Assembly (NCBI RefSeq): GCF_008042125.1
Contig: NZ_RDBI01000054.1
Span: 24,694 to 78,447 of the forward strand
Reading direction: 5' to 3'
From: Streptomyces sp. MS191
GTDB lineage: Bacteria; Actinomycetota; Actinomycetes; Streptomycetales; Streptomycetaceae
Length of the DNA stretch: 53,754 nt
The notes under the pieces are model-generated. The model was not told the DNA's origin, did no database searches, and saw only the letters and a list, made by a program, of their open reading frames with translations. Numbering within the stretch: the stretch's first letter is position 1; every line of letters starts with the position of its first letter. Shown piece after piece: positions 18,032-27,432 of this stretch. The position numbers and the translations under genes are program-made.

Positions 18032-18703
18032 ATGACGTTCCAGCGGACCGGCGCCTATGCGGCCGACACCGGACTGCGGGCCGGACGCGCCCGGGCCAGG
18101 ACCCGACGGCGCACCAAGGCCGCGCCCCTGCTGCGGGACCTGCGCGAGCGGGCCGGCCGCGGGCCGCGGGCGCTCGCCTTCGCCGCCGGCGACCTGGTCG
18201 TCGTCTCCGGGCTGCCCGGCAGCGGGAAGTCGACGCTGATGGCCCGCGCGGCCGAGGGCCGGGGAGTGGACTCGCAGGACGCCCGGGAGCGCTGGGAGGC
18301 CCTCATGCCGGGCTTCCTGCCCTACGCCGTCTACCGCCCGCTGGTCCGCGTCGCCCACTACGCCGGACTGCGGCGGGACCTGCGCGCCGGCCGGAGCGTG
18401 ATCGTCCACGACTGCGGCACCCAGTCCTGGGTGCGCGCCTGGCTCGCCCGCGAGGCCCGCCGCAGAGGGCGCGCCCTGCACCTGATCATGCTCGACGTCA
18501 CCCCCGCCGCGGCCCGCGAGGGCCAGCGCGAGCGGGGCCGCGGGGTCTCCGGCTACGCCTTCGCCCGGCACCGCCGGGCCGTCGGCCGCCTGCTGCGCGC
18601 CGTGGAGTCGGGCAGCCTGCCCCCGGGATGCGCCTCCGCGACCCTCCTCGACCGGGACGCGGCGGGCGCGCTGCGCCGGATCTCCTTCCGCGACGCGGAC
18701 TGA
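18032..18703 (+). CDS. AAA/P-loop kinase-like ATPase
   Basis: Encodes 223 residues from ATG 18032 behind GGGGAG. The Walker A motif GLPGSGKST is at about residues 60-68. Further on are SVIVHDCGTQSW, which could supply a base or Walker B-like residue, and LHLIMLDV, a buried beta strand ending in Asp, followed by an Arg-rich lid (REGQRERGRGVSG). This is the layout of small zeta-toxin/polynucleotide-kinase-like phosphotransferases. The N-terminal 35 residues are very Arg-rich. The substrate is unknown. It is divergent from the glycine riboswitch operon. Confidence 0.75.
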   Translation: MTFQRTGAYAADTGLRAGRARARTRRRTKAAPLLRDLRERAGRGPRALAFAAGDLVVVSGLPGSGKSTLMARAAEGRGVDSQDARERWEALMPGFLPYAVYRPLVRVAHYAGLRRDLRAGRSVIVHDCGTQSWVRAWLAREARRRGRALHLIMLDVTPAAAREGQRERGRGVSGYAFARHRRAVGRLLRAVESGSLPPGCASATLLDRDAAGALRRISFRDAD

Positions 18704-18759
18704 GGGGCCGGCGGATCCCCTTCCGCGGCCGCCCCCGGCCCCGGCGGATTTCGGCCCGG

Positions 18760-18830
18760 CACCGTGCGCGGGAGGCCGTACGGAGCCCTGCGGCGGGGCC
18801 GCCGACCGGCGGCGACGCGCGCGCACGGTG
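18760..18830 (+). terminator. Possible long-range hairpin after the ATPase gene
   Basis: 11-base arms (18760-18770 with 18820-18830) are perfectly complementary, but the loop of 49 bases is long and GC-rich. Confidence 0.3.
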
Positions 18831-18941
18831 ATACGGACCGAGGCGCTCCGGCCGTATCTGGCCACGGCGAGGTCAGGGCGGCGTTAGGGTTCTGCCCCGA
18901 GGGCGCGTGACGACTTCACGCGAGAAGGGGAACCGAGAACC

Positions 18942-19682
18942 GTGGACGTTACGTGGCCGGGCAACGAGCTCGAAGAGGTGCTGGCCGCCTCGCTGGGCAA
19001 CCCCGCTGCCGGGGGCCGGCTCGTCGAGGTGCTCGGACGGAGCCCGATCTGGGTGCCCCTGCCGAACGGCGGCGGCCCCGACAGCACCGACCTCGACCTG
19101 CCCACGATGGAGATCGGCGGCTTCCCGTACGTCCCCGTCTTCAGCTCCGAGCAGCAGTTCCTCGCCTGCGTCGGCAGCCACATGTCCTTCACCGTCGCCC
19201 CGGCCCGCGAGTTCGCCCGCGGCCTGCCGCCGCAGCTCGGCATCGCCGTGAACCCCGGCGGCACGGTCGGCGCCCCGCTGCCCCCGCCGGCCGTGGCCGA
19301 ACTCTGCCGGGTCGGCCGCACCCCGCTGGACGGCCCCGCGACCGGCGGCCGGGTCCGCCTCTTCGAGCCCGACTGGCAGGACGACCCGGTCGACTTCCTG
19401 TCCGCCGCGGCCGCCGAGTTCGAGGCCACCGGGGTCGTCGTCACCGCGCGGCGCGCCCTGGCCAGCGTCGAGGGCACCGAACCGGCCCTCTTCGTCGGCG
19501 TCCAGCTCGCCACCTGGGACGGTGTCGACCGCAACGCGCCCCTGGACGCGCTCGGGCGCGCGCTCGGCCGGGTCGAGGTGGCCTGGCCGGTCAATCTCAT
19601 CCTGCTGGACGTTGCGCAGGACCCGGTGGGGGACTGGATGCTGGAGCAGGTGCGCCCCTTCTATCAGCGGGCCTCCGCGTAA
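18942..19682 (+). CDS. sseB: SseB family protein, first of a tandem pair
   Basis: Encodes 246 residues from GTG 18942 behind GAAGGGGA. It opens with NELEEVLAASLGNPAAGGRLVEVL and IWVPLP, then YVPVFSSEQQFLACVG; the second half ends with LILLDVAQDPVGDWMLE. This is the full N- and C-terminal SseB layout ('enhanced serine sensitivity' protein B). The biochemical role of the family is not settled. The second copy follows in the same direction after a gap of about 40 bases. Confidence 0.82.
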   Translation: MDVTWPGNELEEVLAASLGNPAAGGRLVEVLGRSPIWVPLPNGGGPDSTDLDLPTMEIGGFPYVPVFSSEQQFLACVGSHMSFTVAPAREFARGLPPQLGIAVNPGGTVGAPLPPPAVAELCRVGRTPLDGPATGGRVRLFEPDWQDDPVDFLSAAAAEFEATGVVVTARRALASVEGTEPALFVGVQLATWDGVDRNAPLDALGRALGRVEVAWPVNLILLDVAQDPVGDWMLEQVRPFYQRASA

Positions 19683-19723
19683 ATGAAGCAGATTCGGTGG
19701 ACGAAAGAGGGGCGGGACCCACG

Positions 19724-20512
19724 GTGAGCGCGTCAGGCACCGCTGCGGCCGGACAGGTCGAGCACATGCTGCGCCAGGTGACACCCGGACGCTACGACGC
19801 GTACGAGCAGCTGCTGCACGCCCTGGCCGACGGCAACGTCCGGATGCTGCTCTGGCAGGGCCAGGCCGGCTCCCCGGACGCCCAGTACGGGAAGATGGAG
19901 ATCGACGGCCTCGGCTACGCCCCCTGCGTGACCTCCGCCCAGGAACTCGCCGCCTCCGGCTGGAACCGGGCCCACGAGGTCGTCACCGGCCGCGACATCG
20001 CCCGCGCGCTCTACCCGGACCGCTGGGGCATCTGGCTGAACCCGCACGACCCCGGCGGCGGCGTCGGCATCCCGTGGGCCGACCTCCGGCGGATCGCCAC
20101 CGGCCTGGAGCGGATGCCCGCGGGACCGCTGCGGCTGTCCGAGCCCGCGCTGGAGATTCCGCAGTTCTACGCCCTGCTGACCCAGAACGCGCACCGCACC
20201 CCGTCCGTACGGTCGCTGCGCCGCGCCTGGGTCCAGCCCTCGCTGGGCTCTCCGTACCTCGCCATCGGGCTCGACCTCTACGACACGTCCGCGGCCTCGG
20301 TGGAGACCGTGCGGGCGATGATGCGCCAGTCGATCTCCGCCGTGCCCGACGGGCTGCCGGTCTCGACCGTCGCGATGTCCGACGATCACGACCCGGTGAC
20401 GATGTGGCTGCGGGCCAACGCCCGCCCGTTCTACGACCGCGAGGCGCACGCCGCCCCCGCCCCGCACGCCCCCGGTTACGGCTACCCTCCCGCCGCGCCC
20501 CGAGCGTACTGA
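19724..20512 (+). CDS. SseB family protein, second of a tandem pair
   Basis: Encodes 262 residues. GTG 19724 is preferred because AAAGAGGGGCGGG lies 8 to 18 bases upstream; GTG 19697 is in frame but has a weaker site. It shares the fold pattern of its neighbour: a helical N-terminus, ALADGNVRMLLW, GYAPCVTSAQELAASG, YLAIGLDLYDTS and a final TMWLRANARPFYD. It diverges enough that the pair is an old duplication. It ends in a Pro/Ala/His/Tyr-rich tail. A hairpin follows. Confidence 0.75.
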   Translation: MSASGTAAAGQVEHMLRQVTPGRYDAYEQLLHALADGNVRMLLWQGQAGSPDAQYGKMEIDGLGYAPCVTSAQELAASGWNRAHEVVTGRDIARALYPDRWGIWLNPHDPGGGVGIPWADLRRIATGLERMPAGPLRLSEPALEIPQFYALLTQNAHRTPSVRSLRRAWVQPSLGSPYLAIGLDLYDTSAASVETVRAMMRQSISAVPDGLPVSTVAMSDDHDPVTMWLRANARPFYDREAHAAPAPHAPGYGYPPAAPRAY

Positions 20513-20825
20513 TACGTCCGTTCCGTCACCCCAATTGCATACGTCACTCATGCAGTTGGGCGACATGTCCGTTCTGGTCGAATAGCGGCCGAGATGGTCC
20601 GCTCACGCGATCACTGCGTCCGGATAACGGAAGGCGTAGGACCGCATCACGTTTGAGCAAACATTCCCCGTCAGGTCTGGCGGGTGATCGCGAACCCATT
20701 GAAGACTCCCCGGAACACCGGGCGTTCGGCCTTCCTGGCCTGCGTCCGAGGAGTTTGTTCCACCAAGCCGCTACCCGCGGCGGGCAAGGGCCGGCTACCG
20801 GCGGCCGAGAGGGGTCCTCACCACG
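20513..20825. other. Intergenic region before the peptide ABC operon
   Basis: These 313 bases hold no convincing gene. They contain the hairpin at 20530-20560 and a small dyad GTTTG-AG-CAAAC at 20651-20662 that could be an operator. I see no clear -10/-35 pair, although the promoter of the ABC operon should lie here. Confidence 0.5.
20530..20560 (+). terminator. Hairpin after the second SseB gene
   Basis: An 11-bp stem with one U-G pair (20530-20540 with 20550-20560) and a 9-base loop lies 17 bases after the stop. It is unusually AT-rich for this DNA. Confidence 0.55.
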
Positions 20826-21827
20826 ATGACGGCACCACTGCACGAGACGAGTGCGGCCGAGTCGACGGTTCCCGTCGACGCCGTGTCCGACCTCCCGGCC
20901 AAGGTGATCGAGGGCCGCTCCCCCTGGCAGATCGCCTGGACCAGGCTGAAGCGTGACAAGCTCGCCCTCACCGGCGGATTCGTCGTCCTGTTCCTGGTCC
21001 TGGTGGCCATCTGCGCTCCGCTGATCGTGGGCCTCCTCGGTCACCCGCCGGACCAGTTCCACGAGGACCAGATCGACCCGCTCTTCGGTACCCCGATCGG
21101 CTCCTACGGCGGCATCAGCTCCGACTTCCTCTTCGGGGTCGAGCCGGTCAACGGCCGCGACGTCTTCAGCCGCATCGTCTACGGCGCCCGGATCTCGCTG
21201 CTGGTCGCCTTCCTCGCTGCGGTCTTCGCGGTCCTGCTCGGCACCGTCCTCGGCATCATCGCCGGCTACTTCGGCGGCTGGATCGACGCCGCCCTCAGCC
21301 GCGTCATGGACGTCATGCTCGCCTTCCCGCAGCTGCTCTTCACCATCGCCCTGGTCTCGGTGCTGCCGAACTCGCTCCTGGGCCTGGACGGTTCGGGCGT
21401 CCGCATCGCCGCCCTGGTCCTCGTCATCGGCTTCTTCGGCTGGCCCTACGTCGGCCGCATCGTCCGCGGCCAGACCCTCACGCTGCGCAACCGCGAGTAC
21501 GTCGAGGCGGCGCAGAGCCTGGGCGCGGGACGCTTCTACATCCTCCGCAGGGAACTGCTGCCCAACCTGATCGCCCCGATCACGGTCTACGCGACCCTGA
21601 TGATCCCCACCAACATCCTCACCGAAGCGGCGCTCAGCTTCCTCGGCGCGGGTGTGAAGCCTCCCACCGCTTCCTGGGGGCAGATGCTGTCGGCGGCCAT
21701 CTCCACCTATGAGTCGGACCCCCTGTTCATGGTGATCCCCGGCCTCGCCATCTTCATCACCGTTCTGGCGTTCAACCTCTTCGGCGACGGCGTGCGTGAC
21801 GCGCTCGACCCGAAGAGCTCCCGCTGA
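20826..21827 (+). CDS. Peptide ABC transporter permease (DppC/OppC type)
   Basis: Encodes 333 residues. A cytoplasmic N-terminus (SPWQIAWTRLKRDKLAL) is the OppC N-terminal signature. The first transmembrane helix follows, then a periplasm-side loop and the binding-protein-dependent permease domain with the EAA motif EYVEAAQSLGAGRFYILRRELLPNL, which contacts the ATPases. FLGAGVKPPTASWGQML is another DppC constant. It is the first gene of the operon, placed before the binding protein, an order known from Streptomyces. Confidence 0.93.
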   Translation: MTAPLHETSAAESTVPVDAVSDLPAKVIEGRSPWQIAWTRLKRDKLALTGGFVVLFLVLVAICAPLIVGLLGHPPDQFHEDQIDPLFGTPIGSYGGISSDFLFGVEPVNGRDVFSRIVYGARISLLVAFLAAVFAVLLGTVLGIIAGYFGGWIDAALSRVMDVMLAFPQLLFTIALVSVLPNSLLGLDGSGVRIAALVLVIGFFGWPYVGRIVRGQTLTLRNREYVEAAQSLGAGRFYILRRELLPNLIAPITVYATLMIPTNILTEAALSFLGAGVKPPTASWGQMLSAAISTYESDPLFMVIPGLAIFITVLAFNLFGDGVRDALDPKSSR

Positions 21828-21945
21828 CCGAACGCCGCGACACCGCAAGACCAGCCCCAGACCAGCCCCTGCCGCTGTCGACAGGAGGCATGTCCCACCG
21901 GCGGACCGCCGTAACGGCCGCCATTATTCCGGAGGTTGCGAGACC

Positions 21946-23715
21946 ATGACTCTGAACAGCTCTCAGAGGCGCAGAATCGCCGCGGGCGCGCTGCTCGCCG
22001 CGGCCACGATGGTCGTCACCACGGCCTGTGGCGGCGGCAACGGCGACGGCGGCAGCAAGGGCAAGGCCGGCGCGCCCGGCTTCAACGCCGGCGTGAACAA
22101 GGTCGCCAACGCCTCCGACAAGAAGGGCGGCACCCTCAAGTTCATCGGCTCGCAGGAGGCCGACTCGTGGGACCCGCAGCGCGGTTACTACGGCTTCGTG
22201 TGGGACTTCGCGCGCTACTACACGCGTCAGCTGGTCACCTTCAAGTCCGAGCCGGGCGCCGCCTCCACCGAGCTGGTCCCCGACCTCGCCACCGACGCCG
22301 GCAAGGTCTCGGCCGACGGCCTCACCTACACCTTCACGCTGAAGGACGGGGTGACCTGGGAGGACGGCAAGCCGATCACCTCCAAGGACATCAAGTACGG
22401 CATCGAGCGCATCTGGGCCCAGGACGTCATCTCCGGCGGCCCGATCTACCTGCAGCAGGTCCTCGACCCCAAGGGCGAGTACAAGGGCCCGTACAAGGAC
22501 ACCTCCGCGGACAAGCTCGGCCTGAAGGCCATCGAGACCCCGGACGACAAGACCATCGTCTTCAAGCTGCCGGTCGCCAACGGTGACTTCCTGCAGATGC
22601 TGGCCATGCCCGCGGCCTCCCCGGTCCGCCAGGACAAGGACACCAAGGCGCAGTACGGCCTGAAGCCGTTCTCCTCCGGCCCGTACAAGTGGCAGGAGTA
22701 CAAGCCCAACAAGTCCATCCTGCTCGTCCGCAACGACAAGTGGGACGCGAAGTCCGACGGCATCCGCAAGGCCCTGCCGGACAAGATCAGCGTCACGTTC
22801 ACCACGAACGCCGACGACATGGACAACCGTCTGATCGAGGGCGAGTACGACCTCGACATCAACGCGACGGGTGTCGGCGCCTCGGCCCGCGCCAAGGTGC
22901 TCCAGCAGCACAAGGAGAACGCGGACAACCCGCAGACGGGCTTCATCCGCTACGCGGTCTTCCCGCAGACGGTCATCGACAACGTCGAGTGCCGCAAGGC
23001 GATCATCTACGCGGCCGACTCCAAGTCCCTCCAGACCGCCCGTGGCGGCCCGCAGGCCGGTGGCGACATCGCCACCAACATGCTGCCCCCGGCGATCAAG
23101 GGTGCCGACCCGGCGGCCGACCCGTACGGCAAGCTCGCCGGCAAGCCGGACCTCGCCAAGGCCAAGGAGGCCCTGGCCAAGTGCGGTAAGCCGAACGGCT
23201 TCAAGACCACGATCGCGGTCCGCAACAACAAGAAGATCGAGATCGCGACCGCCGAGTCCCTCCAGCAGTCGCTGAAGGCCGTCGGCATCGACGCCCAGAT
23301 CGACCAGTTCGACGGCGCCCAGACGTCCGGCATCATCGGTTCGCCGAAGGTCGTCAAGGACAAGGGCTACGGCATCATCATCATGGGCTGGGGCGCCGAC
23401 TTCCCGTCCGGCCAGGGCTTCCTGCAGCCGCTGGTCGACGGTCGCTTCATCCTGCAGAGCGGCAACAACAACTTCTCGGAGCTGAACGACCCGGCCATCA
23501 ACGGCCTGTTCGACCAGGCGCTGAAGGAGACGGACCCGGCCAAGGCCGGCGAGCTCTACAAGCAGATCAACACGAAGGTCTCGGAGGCCGCGGTCTACCT
23601 GCCCTTCACCCACGAGAAGAACATCATCTGGCGTTCCTCGCGACTGACCAACGTCTACACGGCCGACGCCTACAACGGCCGCTACGACTACGCGTCGCTC
23701 GGCGTCGTCAAGTAA
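21946..23715 (+). CDS. Peptide-binding lipoprotein of the ABC transporter (SBP family 5)
   Basis: Encodes 589 residues; GGAGG at 21931 sets the ATG. The lipoprotein signal ends in TTAC with the lipidated Cys at residue 28, then a Gly/Ser-rich linker. The domain is SBP_bac_5: GGTLKFIG, a WDPQRGYYGFVWDF segment, GLTYTFTLKDGVTWEDGKPITSKD and ELYKQINTKV near the end. It captures peptides outside the membrane and presents them to the two permeases. A perfect palindrome follows the gene and may favour its expression over the downstream genes. Confidence 0.93.
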   Translation: MTLNSSQRRRIAAGALLAAATMVVTTACGGGNGDGGSKGKAGAPGFNAGVNKVANASDKKGGTLKFIGSQEADSWDPQRGYYGFVWDFARYYTRQLVTFKSEPGAASTELVPDLATDAGKVSADGLTYTFTLKDGVTWEDGKPITSKDIKYGIERIWAQDVISGGPIYLQQVLDPKGEYKGPYKDTSADKLGLKAIETPDDKTIVFKLPVANGDFLQMLAMPAASPVRQDKDTKAQYGLKPFSSGPYKWQEYKPNKSILLVRNDKWDAKSDGIRKALPDKISVTFTTNADDMDNRLIEGEYDLDINATGVGASARAKVLQQHKENADNPQTGFIRYAVFPQTVIDNVECRKAIIYAADSKSLQTARGGPQAGGDIATNMLPPAIKGADPAADPYGKLAGKPDLAKAKEALAKCGKPNGFKTTIAVRNNKKIEIATAESLQQSLKAVGIDAQIDQFDGAQTSGIIGSPKVVKDKGYGIIIMGWGADFPSGQGFLQPLVDGRFILQSGNNNFSELNDPAINGLFDQALKETDPAKAGELYKQINTKVSEAAVYLPFTHEKNIIWRSSRLTNVYTADAYNGRYDYASLGVVK

Positions 23716-23786
23716 GCCCCGTCTCCATCAACTCGCTCCAACGGCGCACCCGCCGCTAGGTCCGAAGGGCAGGTGATGGCCGTGGC

Positions 23787-23824
23787 CGGCGGCTGGGGAA
23801 CCCGATCGGGTTCCCCAGCCGCCG
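23787..23824. repeat. 38-bp perfect palindrome between binding-protein and permease genes
   Basis: Bases 23787-23805 are the exact reverse complement of 23806-23824. As RNA it gives a 17-bp stem with a GAUC loop, 71 bases after one stop codon and 13 bases before the next start codon. It may act as a partial terminator, an RNA stabiliser for the upstream message, or a block on the next ribosome site. Confidence 0.85.
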
Positions 23825-23837
23825 ACCGGCCGACCGC

Positions 23838-24836
23838 ATGCTTGCATACATAGTCCGACGGCTCTTCGCCGTCGTCGCGATGCTGCTCGTCGTCACCCTG
23901 GTGACACTCAGCATCTTCTTCCTCATCCCCAAGATGACCGGCAGCGACCCTGCCGCGATGTTCGTCGGCAAGCAGGCGGATCCGGCCTCCATCGAGGGAA
24001 TCCGGCAGAAGCTGGGCCTGGACGAGCCGATCCTGGTGCAGTTCTGGCACTTCGTCTCCGGGATCTTCGTCGGCCGCGACTACACCGGTGGCGGCGACAC
24101 GATCCACTGTGCCGCGCCCTGCTTCGGCTACTCCTTCCGTACGGAGCAGGAGGTCTCGGCCATGCTGGTCGACGCCTTCCCCGTCACCCTCTCCATGGTC
24201 CTCGGCGCAGCCGTGCTCTGGCTGCTCATGGGTGTCACCACCGGCGTGGTCTCCGCGCTCAAGCGGGGCACCGTCATCGACCGTGTCGCGATGATCACCG
24301 CTCTCGCCGGTGTCTCGCTCCCCATCTTCTTCACCGCCATGCTGGCGATGCTCGTCTTCCGCACGCAGCTGGGCTGGGTCAACGCCTCGTACGTACCGAT
24401 CAGCGAGTCCTTCGGCGGCTGGTTCGGCGGCCTGCTGCTGCCGTGGGTGACCCTCGCCTTCCTGTACGCGGCGATGTACGCGCGACTCACCCGCGCCACC
24501 ATGCTGGAGGTCCTCAACGAGGACTACATCCGGACCGCCCGGGCCAAGGGTCTGCCCGAGCCGGTCGTGCTCGGCAAGCACGCCATGCGCTCCACCATGA
24601 CCCCCATCCTGACCATCTTCGGCATGGACCTCGGCGCCCTCGTCGGCGGCGCGATCCTGACCGAGACCGCGTTCAGCCTCCACGGCCTCGGCGGGCTGGC
24701 GATCAAGGGTGTGAGCGAGCGTGACCTGCCGCTGATCCTGGCGGTCACCCTCATCACCGCGGCCTGCGTGGTCGTCGCCAACCTCGTCGTGGACCTGTTG
24801 TACGCGGTGATCGACCCCCGAGTGAGGCTCGCATGA
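23838..24836 (+). CDS. Peptide ABC transporter permease (DppB/OppB type)
   Basis: Encodes 332 residues. It opens with the OppB signature MLAYIVRRLFAVVAMLLVVT and LGLDEPILVQFWHFV; then six hydrophobic segments with EAA motif EDYIRTARAKGLPEPVVLGKHAMR. The C-terminus is [14 protein letters not shown], the standard DppB ending. An atypical insert with two Cys (HCAAPCFGYSF) sits in the outer loop before the core domain and could form a disulfide. ATGA overlap with the next gene shows coupling. Confidence 0.93.
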   Translation: MLAYIVRRLFAVVAMLLVVTLVTLSIFFLIPKMTGSDPAAMFVGKQADPASIEGIRQKLGLDEPILVQFWHFVSGIFVGRDYTGGGDTIHCAAPCFGYSFRTEQEVSAMLVDAFPVTLSMVLGAAVLWLLMGVTTGVVSALKRGTVIDRVAMITALAGVSLPIFFTAMLAMLVFRTQLGWVNASYVPISESFGGWFGGLLLPWVTLAFLYAAMYARLTRATMLEVLNEDYIRTARAKGLPEPVVLGKHAMRSTMTPILTIFGMDLGALVGGAILTETAFSLHGLGGLAIKGVSERDLPLILAVTLITAACVVVANLVVDLLYAVIDPRVRLA

Positions 24837-25954
24837 CGGACAATCTGACGAAGACCGGTGCCGCTCTCGGCGAGCCGGTCAGGTCCGGACAGTCCGCGCC
24901 GTCCGACGCCTTCCTGGACGTACGCGACCTCAAGATCCACTTCCCGACCGACGACGGCCTCGTCAAGTCCGTGGACGGCCTCACCTTCCAGCTGGAGAAG
25001 GGCAAGACCCTCGGCATCGTGGGCGAGTCCGGCTCCGGCAAGTCGGTGACCTCGCTCGGCATCATGGGTCTGCACACGGTCGGCCAGTACGGCCGGCAGA
25101 AGGCCCGGATCTCCGGCGAGGTCTGGCTCAACGGCCAGGAGCTGCTCTCGGCCGATCCCGAGGCCGTGCGCAAGCTGCGCGGCCGCGACATGGCGATGAT
25201 CTTCCAGGATCCGCTGTCGGCCATGCACCCGTACTACACGGTCGGCCACCAGATCGTGGAGGCGTACCGCGTCCACCACCCGGTCGACAAGAAGACCGCC
25301 CGCAAGCGGGCCGTCGAACTCCTCGACCGGGTCGGCATCCCCGAGCCCGCGCGGCGGTTCGACAGCTACCCGCACGAGTTCTCCGGCGGTATGCGCCAGC
25401 GCGCGATGATCGCGATGGCGCTGGTCAACAACCCGGAGCTGCTCATCGCGGACGAGCCGACCACCGCGCTCGACGTGACCGTGCAGGCGCAGATCCTCGA
25501 CCTGATCCGGGACCTGCAGAAGGAGTTCGGCTCCGCGGTCATCATCATCACCCACGACCTCGGCGTCGTCGCCGAGATCGCCGACGACATCCTGGTGATG
25601 TACGGCGGGCGGTGCGTGGAGCGCGGATCGGCCGAGGACGTCTTCTACGAGCCGCAGCACCCCTACACCTGGGGCCTGCTGGGCTCCATGCCCCGCATCG
25701 ACCGGGACCAGACCGACCGGCTCATCCCGGTCAAGGGCAACCCGCCCAGCCTGATCAACGTTCCGAGCGGCTGCGCGTTCAACCCGCGATGCCCGTACGC
25801 GGATGTGCCCAAGGGCGGCATCACGCGCACGGAGCGCCCCGAGCTGCGGCTGGCGACGGTCGGTGAGGGCCACGGCCGTCACTACTCCGCCTGCCACATG
25901 TCGCAGGAGGAGCGGACCCGGATCTGGACCGAAGAGATTGCGCCGAAGCTGTGA
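24833..25954 (+). CDS. Peptide ABC transporter ATPase (DppD/OppD type)
   Basis: Encodes 373 residues, overlapping the upstream stop by four bases. Motifs: Walker [10 protein letters not shown]-loop [10 protein letters not shown], signature [12 protein letters not shown], Walker [14 protein letters not shown]-loop IITHD. The C-terminal oligopeptide extension ([12 protein letters not shown]) carries [12 protein letters not shown], the Cys motif typical of DppD/OppD that can hold an iron-sulfur cluster. It pairs with the next gene as a heterodimeric motor. Confidence 0.95.
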   Translation: MTDNLTKTGAALGEPVRSGQSAPSDAFLDVRDLKIHFPTDDGLVKSVDGLTFQLEKGKTLGIVGESGSGKSVTSLGIMGLHTVGQYGRQKARISGEVWLNGQELLSADPEAVRKLRGRDMAMIFQDPLSAMHPYYTVGHQIVEAYRVHHPVDKKTARKRAVELLDRVGIPEPARRFDSYPHEFSGGMRQRAMIAMALVNNPELLIADEPTTALDVTVQAQILDLIRDLQKEFGSAVIIITHDLGVVAEIADDILVMYGGRCVERGSAEDVFYEPQHPYTWGLLGSMPRIDRDQTDRLIPVKGNPPSLINVPSGCAFNPRCPYADVPKGGITRTERPELRLATVGEGHGRHYSACHMSQEERTRIWTEEIAPKL

Positions 25955-27231
25955 GCGACAACAAGAGCACCGAGCCCCTGCTCAAGGTCACCGGCCTGGT
26001 GAAGCACTTCCCGATCAAGAAGGGGCTGCTGCAGCGCCAGGTCGGGGCGGTCAAGGCGGTCGACGGCATCGACTTCGAGGTGCTGCCGGGTGAGACCCTC
26101 GGCGTGGTCGGCGAGTCCGGCTGCGGCAAGTCGACGATGGGCCGGCTGATCACGCGGCTGCTCGAACCGACCGGCGGCTCGATCGAGTTCCAGGGCAAGG
26201 ACATCTCGCACCTCGGTGTGGCCGGCATGCGCCCGCTGCGCCGCGACATCCAGATGATCTTCCAGGACCCGTACGGCTCGCTGAACCCGAGGCACACGGT
26301 CGGCTCGATCGTCTCGGCGCCCTTCAAGCTCCAGGGCGTGGAGCCGGAGGGCGGCGTGAAGAAGGAGGTCCAGCGTCTGCTGGGCCTGGTCGGCCTCAAC
26401 CCGGAGCACTACAACCGCTACCCGCACGAGTTCTCCGGCGGTCAGCGCCAGCGCATCGGCATCGCCCGCGCGCTCGCCCTGAAGCCGAAGCTGGTCGTCG
26501 CCGACGAGCCCGTCTCGGCCCTGGACGTCTCCATCCAGGCGCAGGTGGTCAACCTCCTGGACGACCTCCAGCAGGAGCTGGGCCTCACGTACGTGATCAT
26601 CGCCCACGACCTGTCGGTCATCCGGCACGTCTCGGACCGCATCGCGGTGATGTACCTGGGCAAGATCGTGGAGCTCGCGGACCGCAAGAGCCTGTACGAG
26701 TCGCCGATGCACCCGTACACCAAGGCCCTGATGTCGGCGGTCCCGGTGCCGGACCCCCGGCGCCGCGGCCAGAAGAGCGAGCGGATCCTGCTGACCGGCG
26801 ACGTCCCGTCGCCGATCGCCCCGCCGCCGGGCTGCCGCTTCCACACCCGCTGCTGGAAGGCGACGAGCCTCTGCAAGACCGAGGAGCCGCCGCTCCTGGA
26901 GCTGCGCCCGGGCCAGCGCGTGGCGTGCCACCACCCGGAGAACGCCGAGGGGCTGACGATCCCGGCGGCGCGGGAGTCGGTCGAGGTGTCGAAGGACACG
27001 GCGAAGAAGGCGGAGCCGGAGGCGGCCGAGCCGGAGGTGCCGGCGAAGGCGGAGGCGTCCGCCCCGTCGGAGCCCGAGGCCGCGAAGCCCGAGGCGTCCG
27101 AGGCCGCGTCCGAGGAGGTCCCCGCGAAGGCGGAGGCGTCCGCGCCCGTCGAGGAGGACATGCCCGCGAAGGCGGAGGCGTCCGCCGAGGCGGAGGACAC
27201 CCCCGCGGAAGGCGACGCGTCGGCGAAGTGA
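25951..27231 (+). CDS. Peptide ABC transporter ATPase (DppF/OppF type) with Ala/Glu-rich tail
   Basis: Encodes 426 residues, starting at a GTG that overlaps the previous stop. Walker A GESGCGKSTM, signature FSGGQRQRIGIARAL, Walker B VVADEPVSALD, H-loop IIAHD and the oligopeptide C-terminal motif HPYTKALMSAVP are all present. The family usually ends near residue 350; here about 75 further residues follow, made of Ala, Glu, Pro, Lys and Ser with PAKAEAS repeated three times. The tail is predicted disordered and encoded by repeated DNA, so length may vary between strains. Confidence 0.93.
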   Translation: MSDNKSTEPLLKVTGLVKHFPIKKGLLQRQVGAVKAVDGIDFEVLPGETLGVVGESGCGKSTMGRLITRLLEPTGGSIEFQGKDISHLGVAGMRPLRRDIQMIFQDPYGSLNPRHTVGSIVSAPFKLQGVEPEGGVKKEVQRLLGLVGLNPEHYNRYPHEFSGGQRQRIGIARALALKPKLVVADEPVSALDVSIQAQVVNLLDDLQQELGLTYVIIAHDLSVIRHVSDRIAVMYLGKIVELADRKSLYESPMHPYTKALMSAVPVPDPRRRGQKSERILLTGDVPSPIAPPPGCRFHTRCWKATSLCKTEEPPLLELRPGQRVACHHPENAEGLTIPAARESVEVSKDTAKKAEPEAAEPEVPAKAEASAPSEPEAAKPEASEAASEEVPAKAEASAPVEEDMPAKAEASAEAEDTPAEGDASAK

Positions 27232-27278
27232 CGCGGTACCCCGCGACGACGGGGCAGGGGGCCACGGGTTCCCGTACG

Positions 27279-27310
27279 AAGGGCCCCGCGCCGTCCGGCG
27301 CGGGGCCCTT
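27279..27310 (+). terminator. Strong hairpin after the peptide ABC operon
   Basis: 15-base perfectly complementary arms (27279-27293 with 27296-27310) around TC lie 47 bases after the stop codon. Confidence 0.88.
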
Positions 27311-27420
27311 CGCGGTCGCGGTGCGCCGCGCCCCGGGCCGGGCCGCCCTGGGGGCGGGGCGGGGCAGGTCCGCGGCCGCGCCCGCCGGTACCGTCCGTCG
27401 GACCACGCACCCCCGACCGG

Positions 27421-27426
27421 CACAAT
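27421..27426 (+). promoter_or_regulatory. -10-like CACAAT 6 bases before the TRIC gene
   Basis: CACAAT stands exactly one -10-to-start distance from GTG 27433, where no Shine-Dalgarno is seen. This suggests a leaderless transcript. No clear -35. Confidence 0.35.
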
Positions 27427-27432
27427 TGGGCG

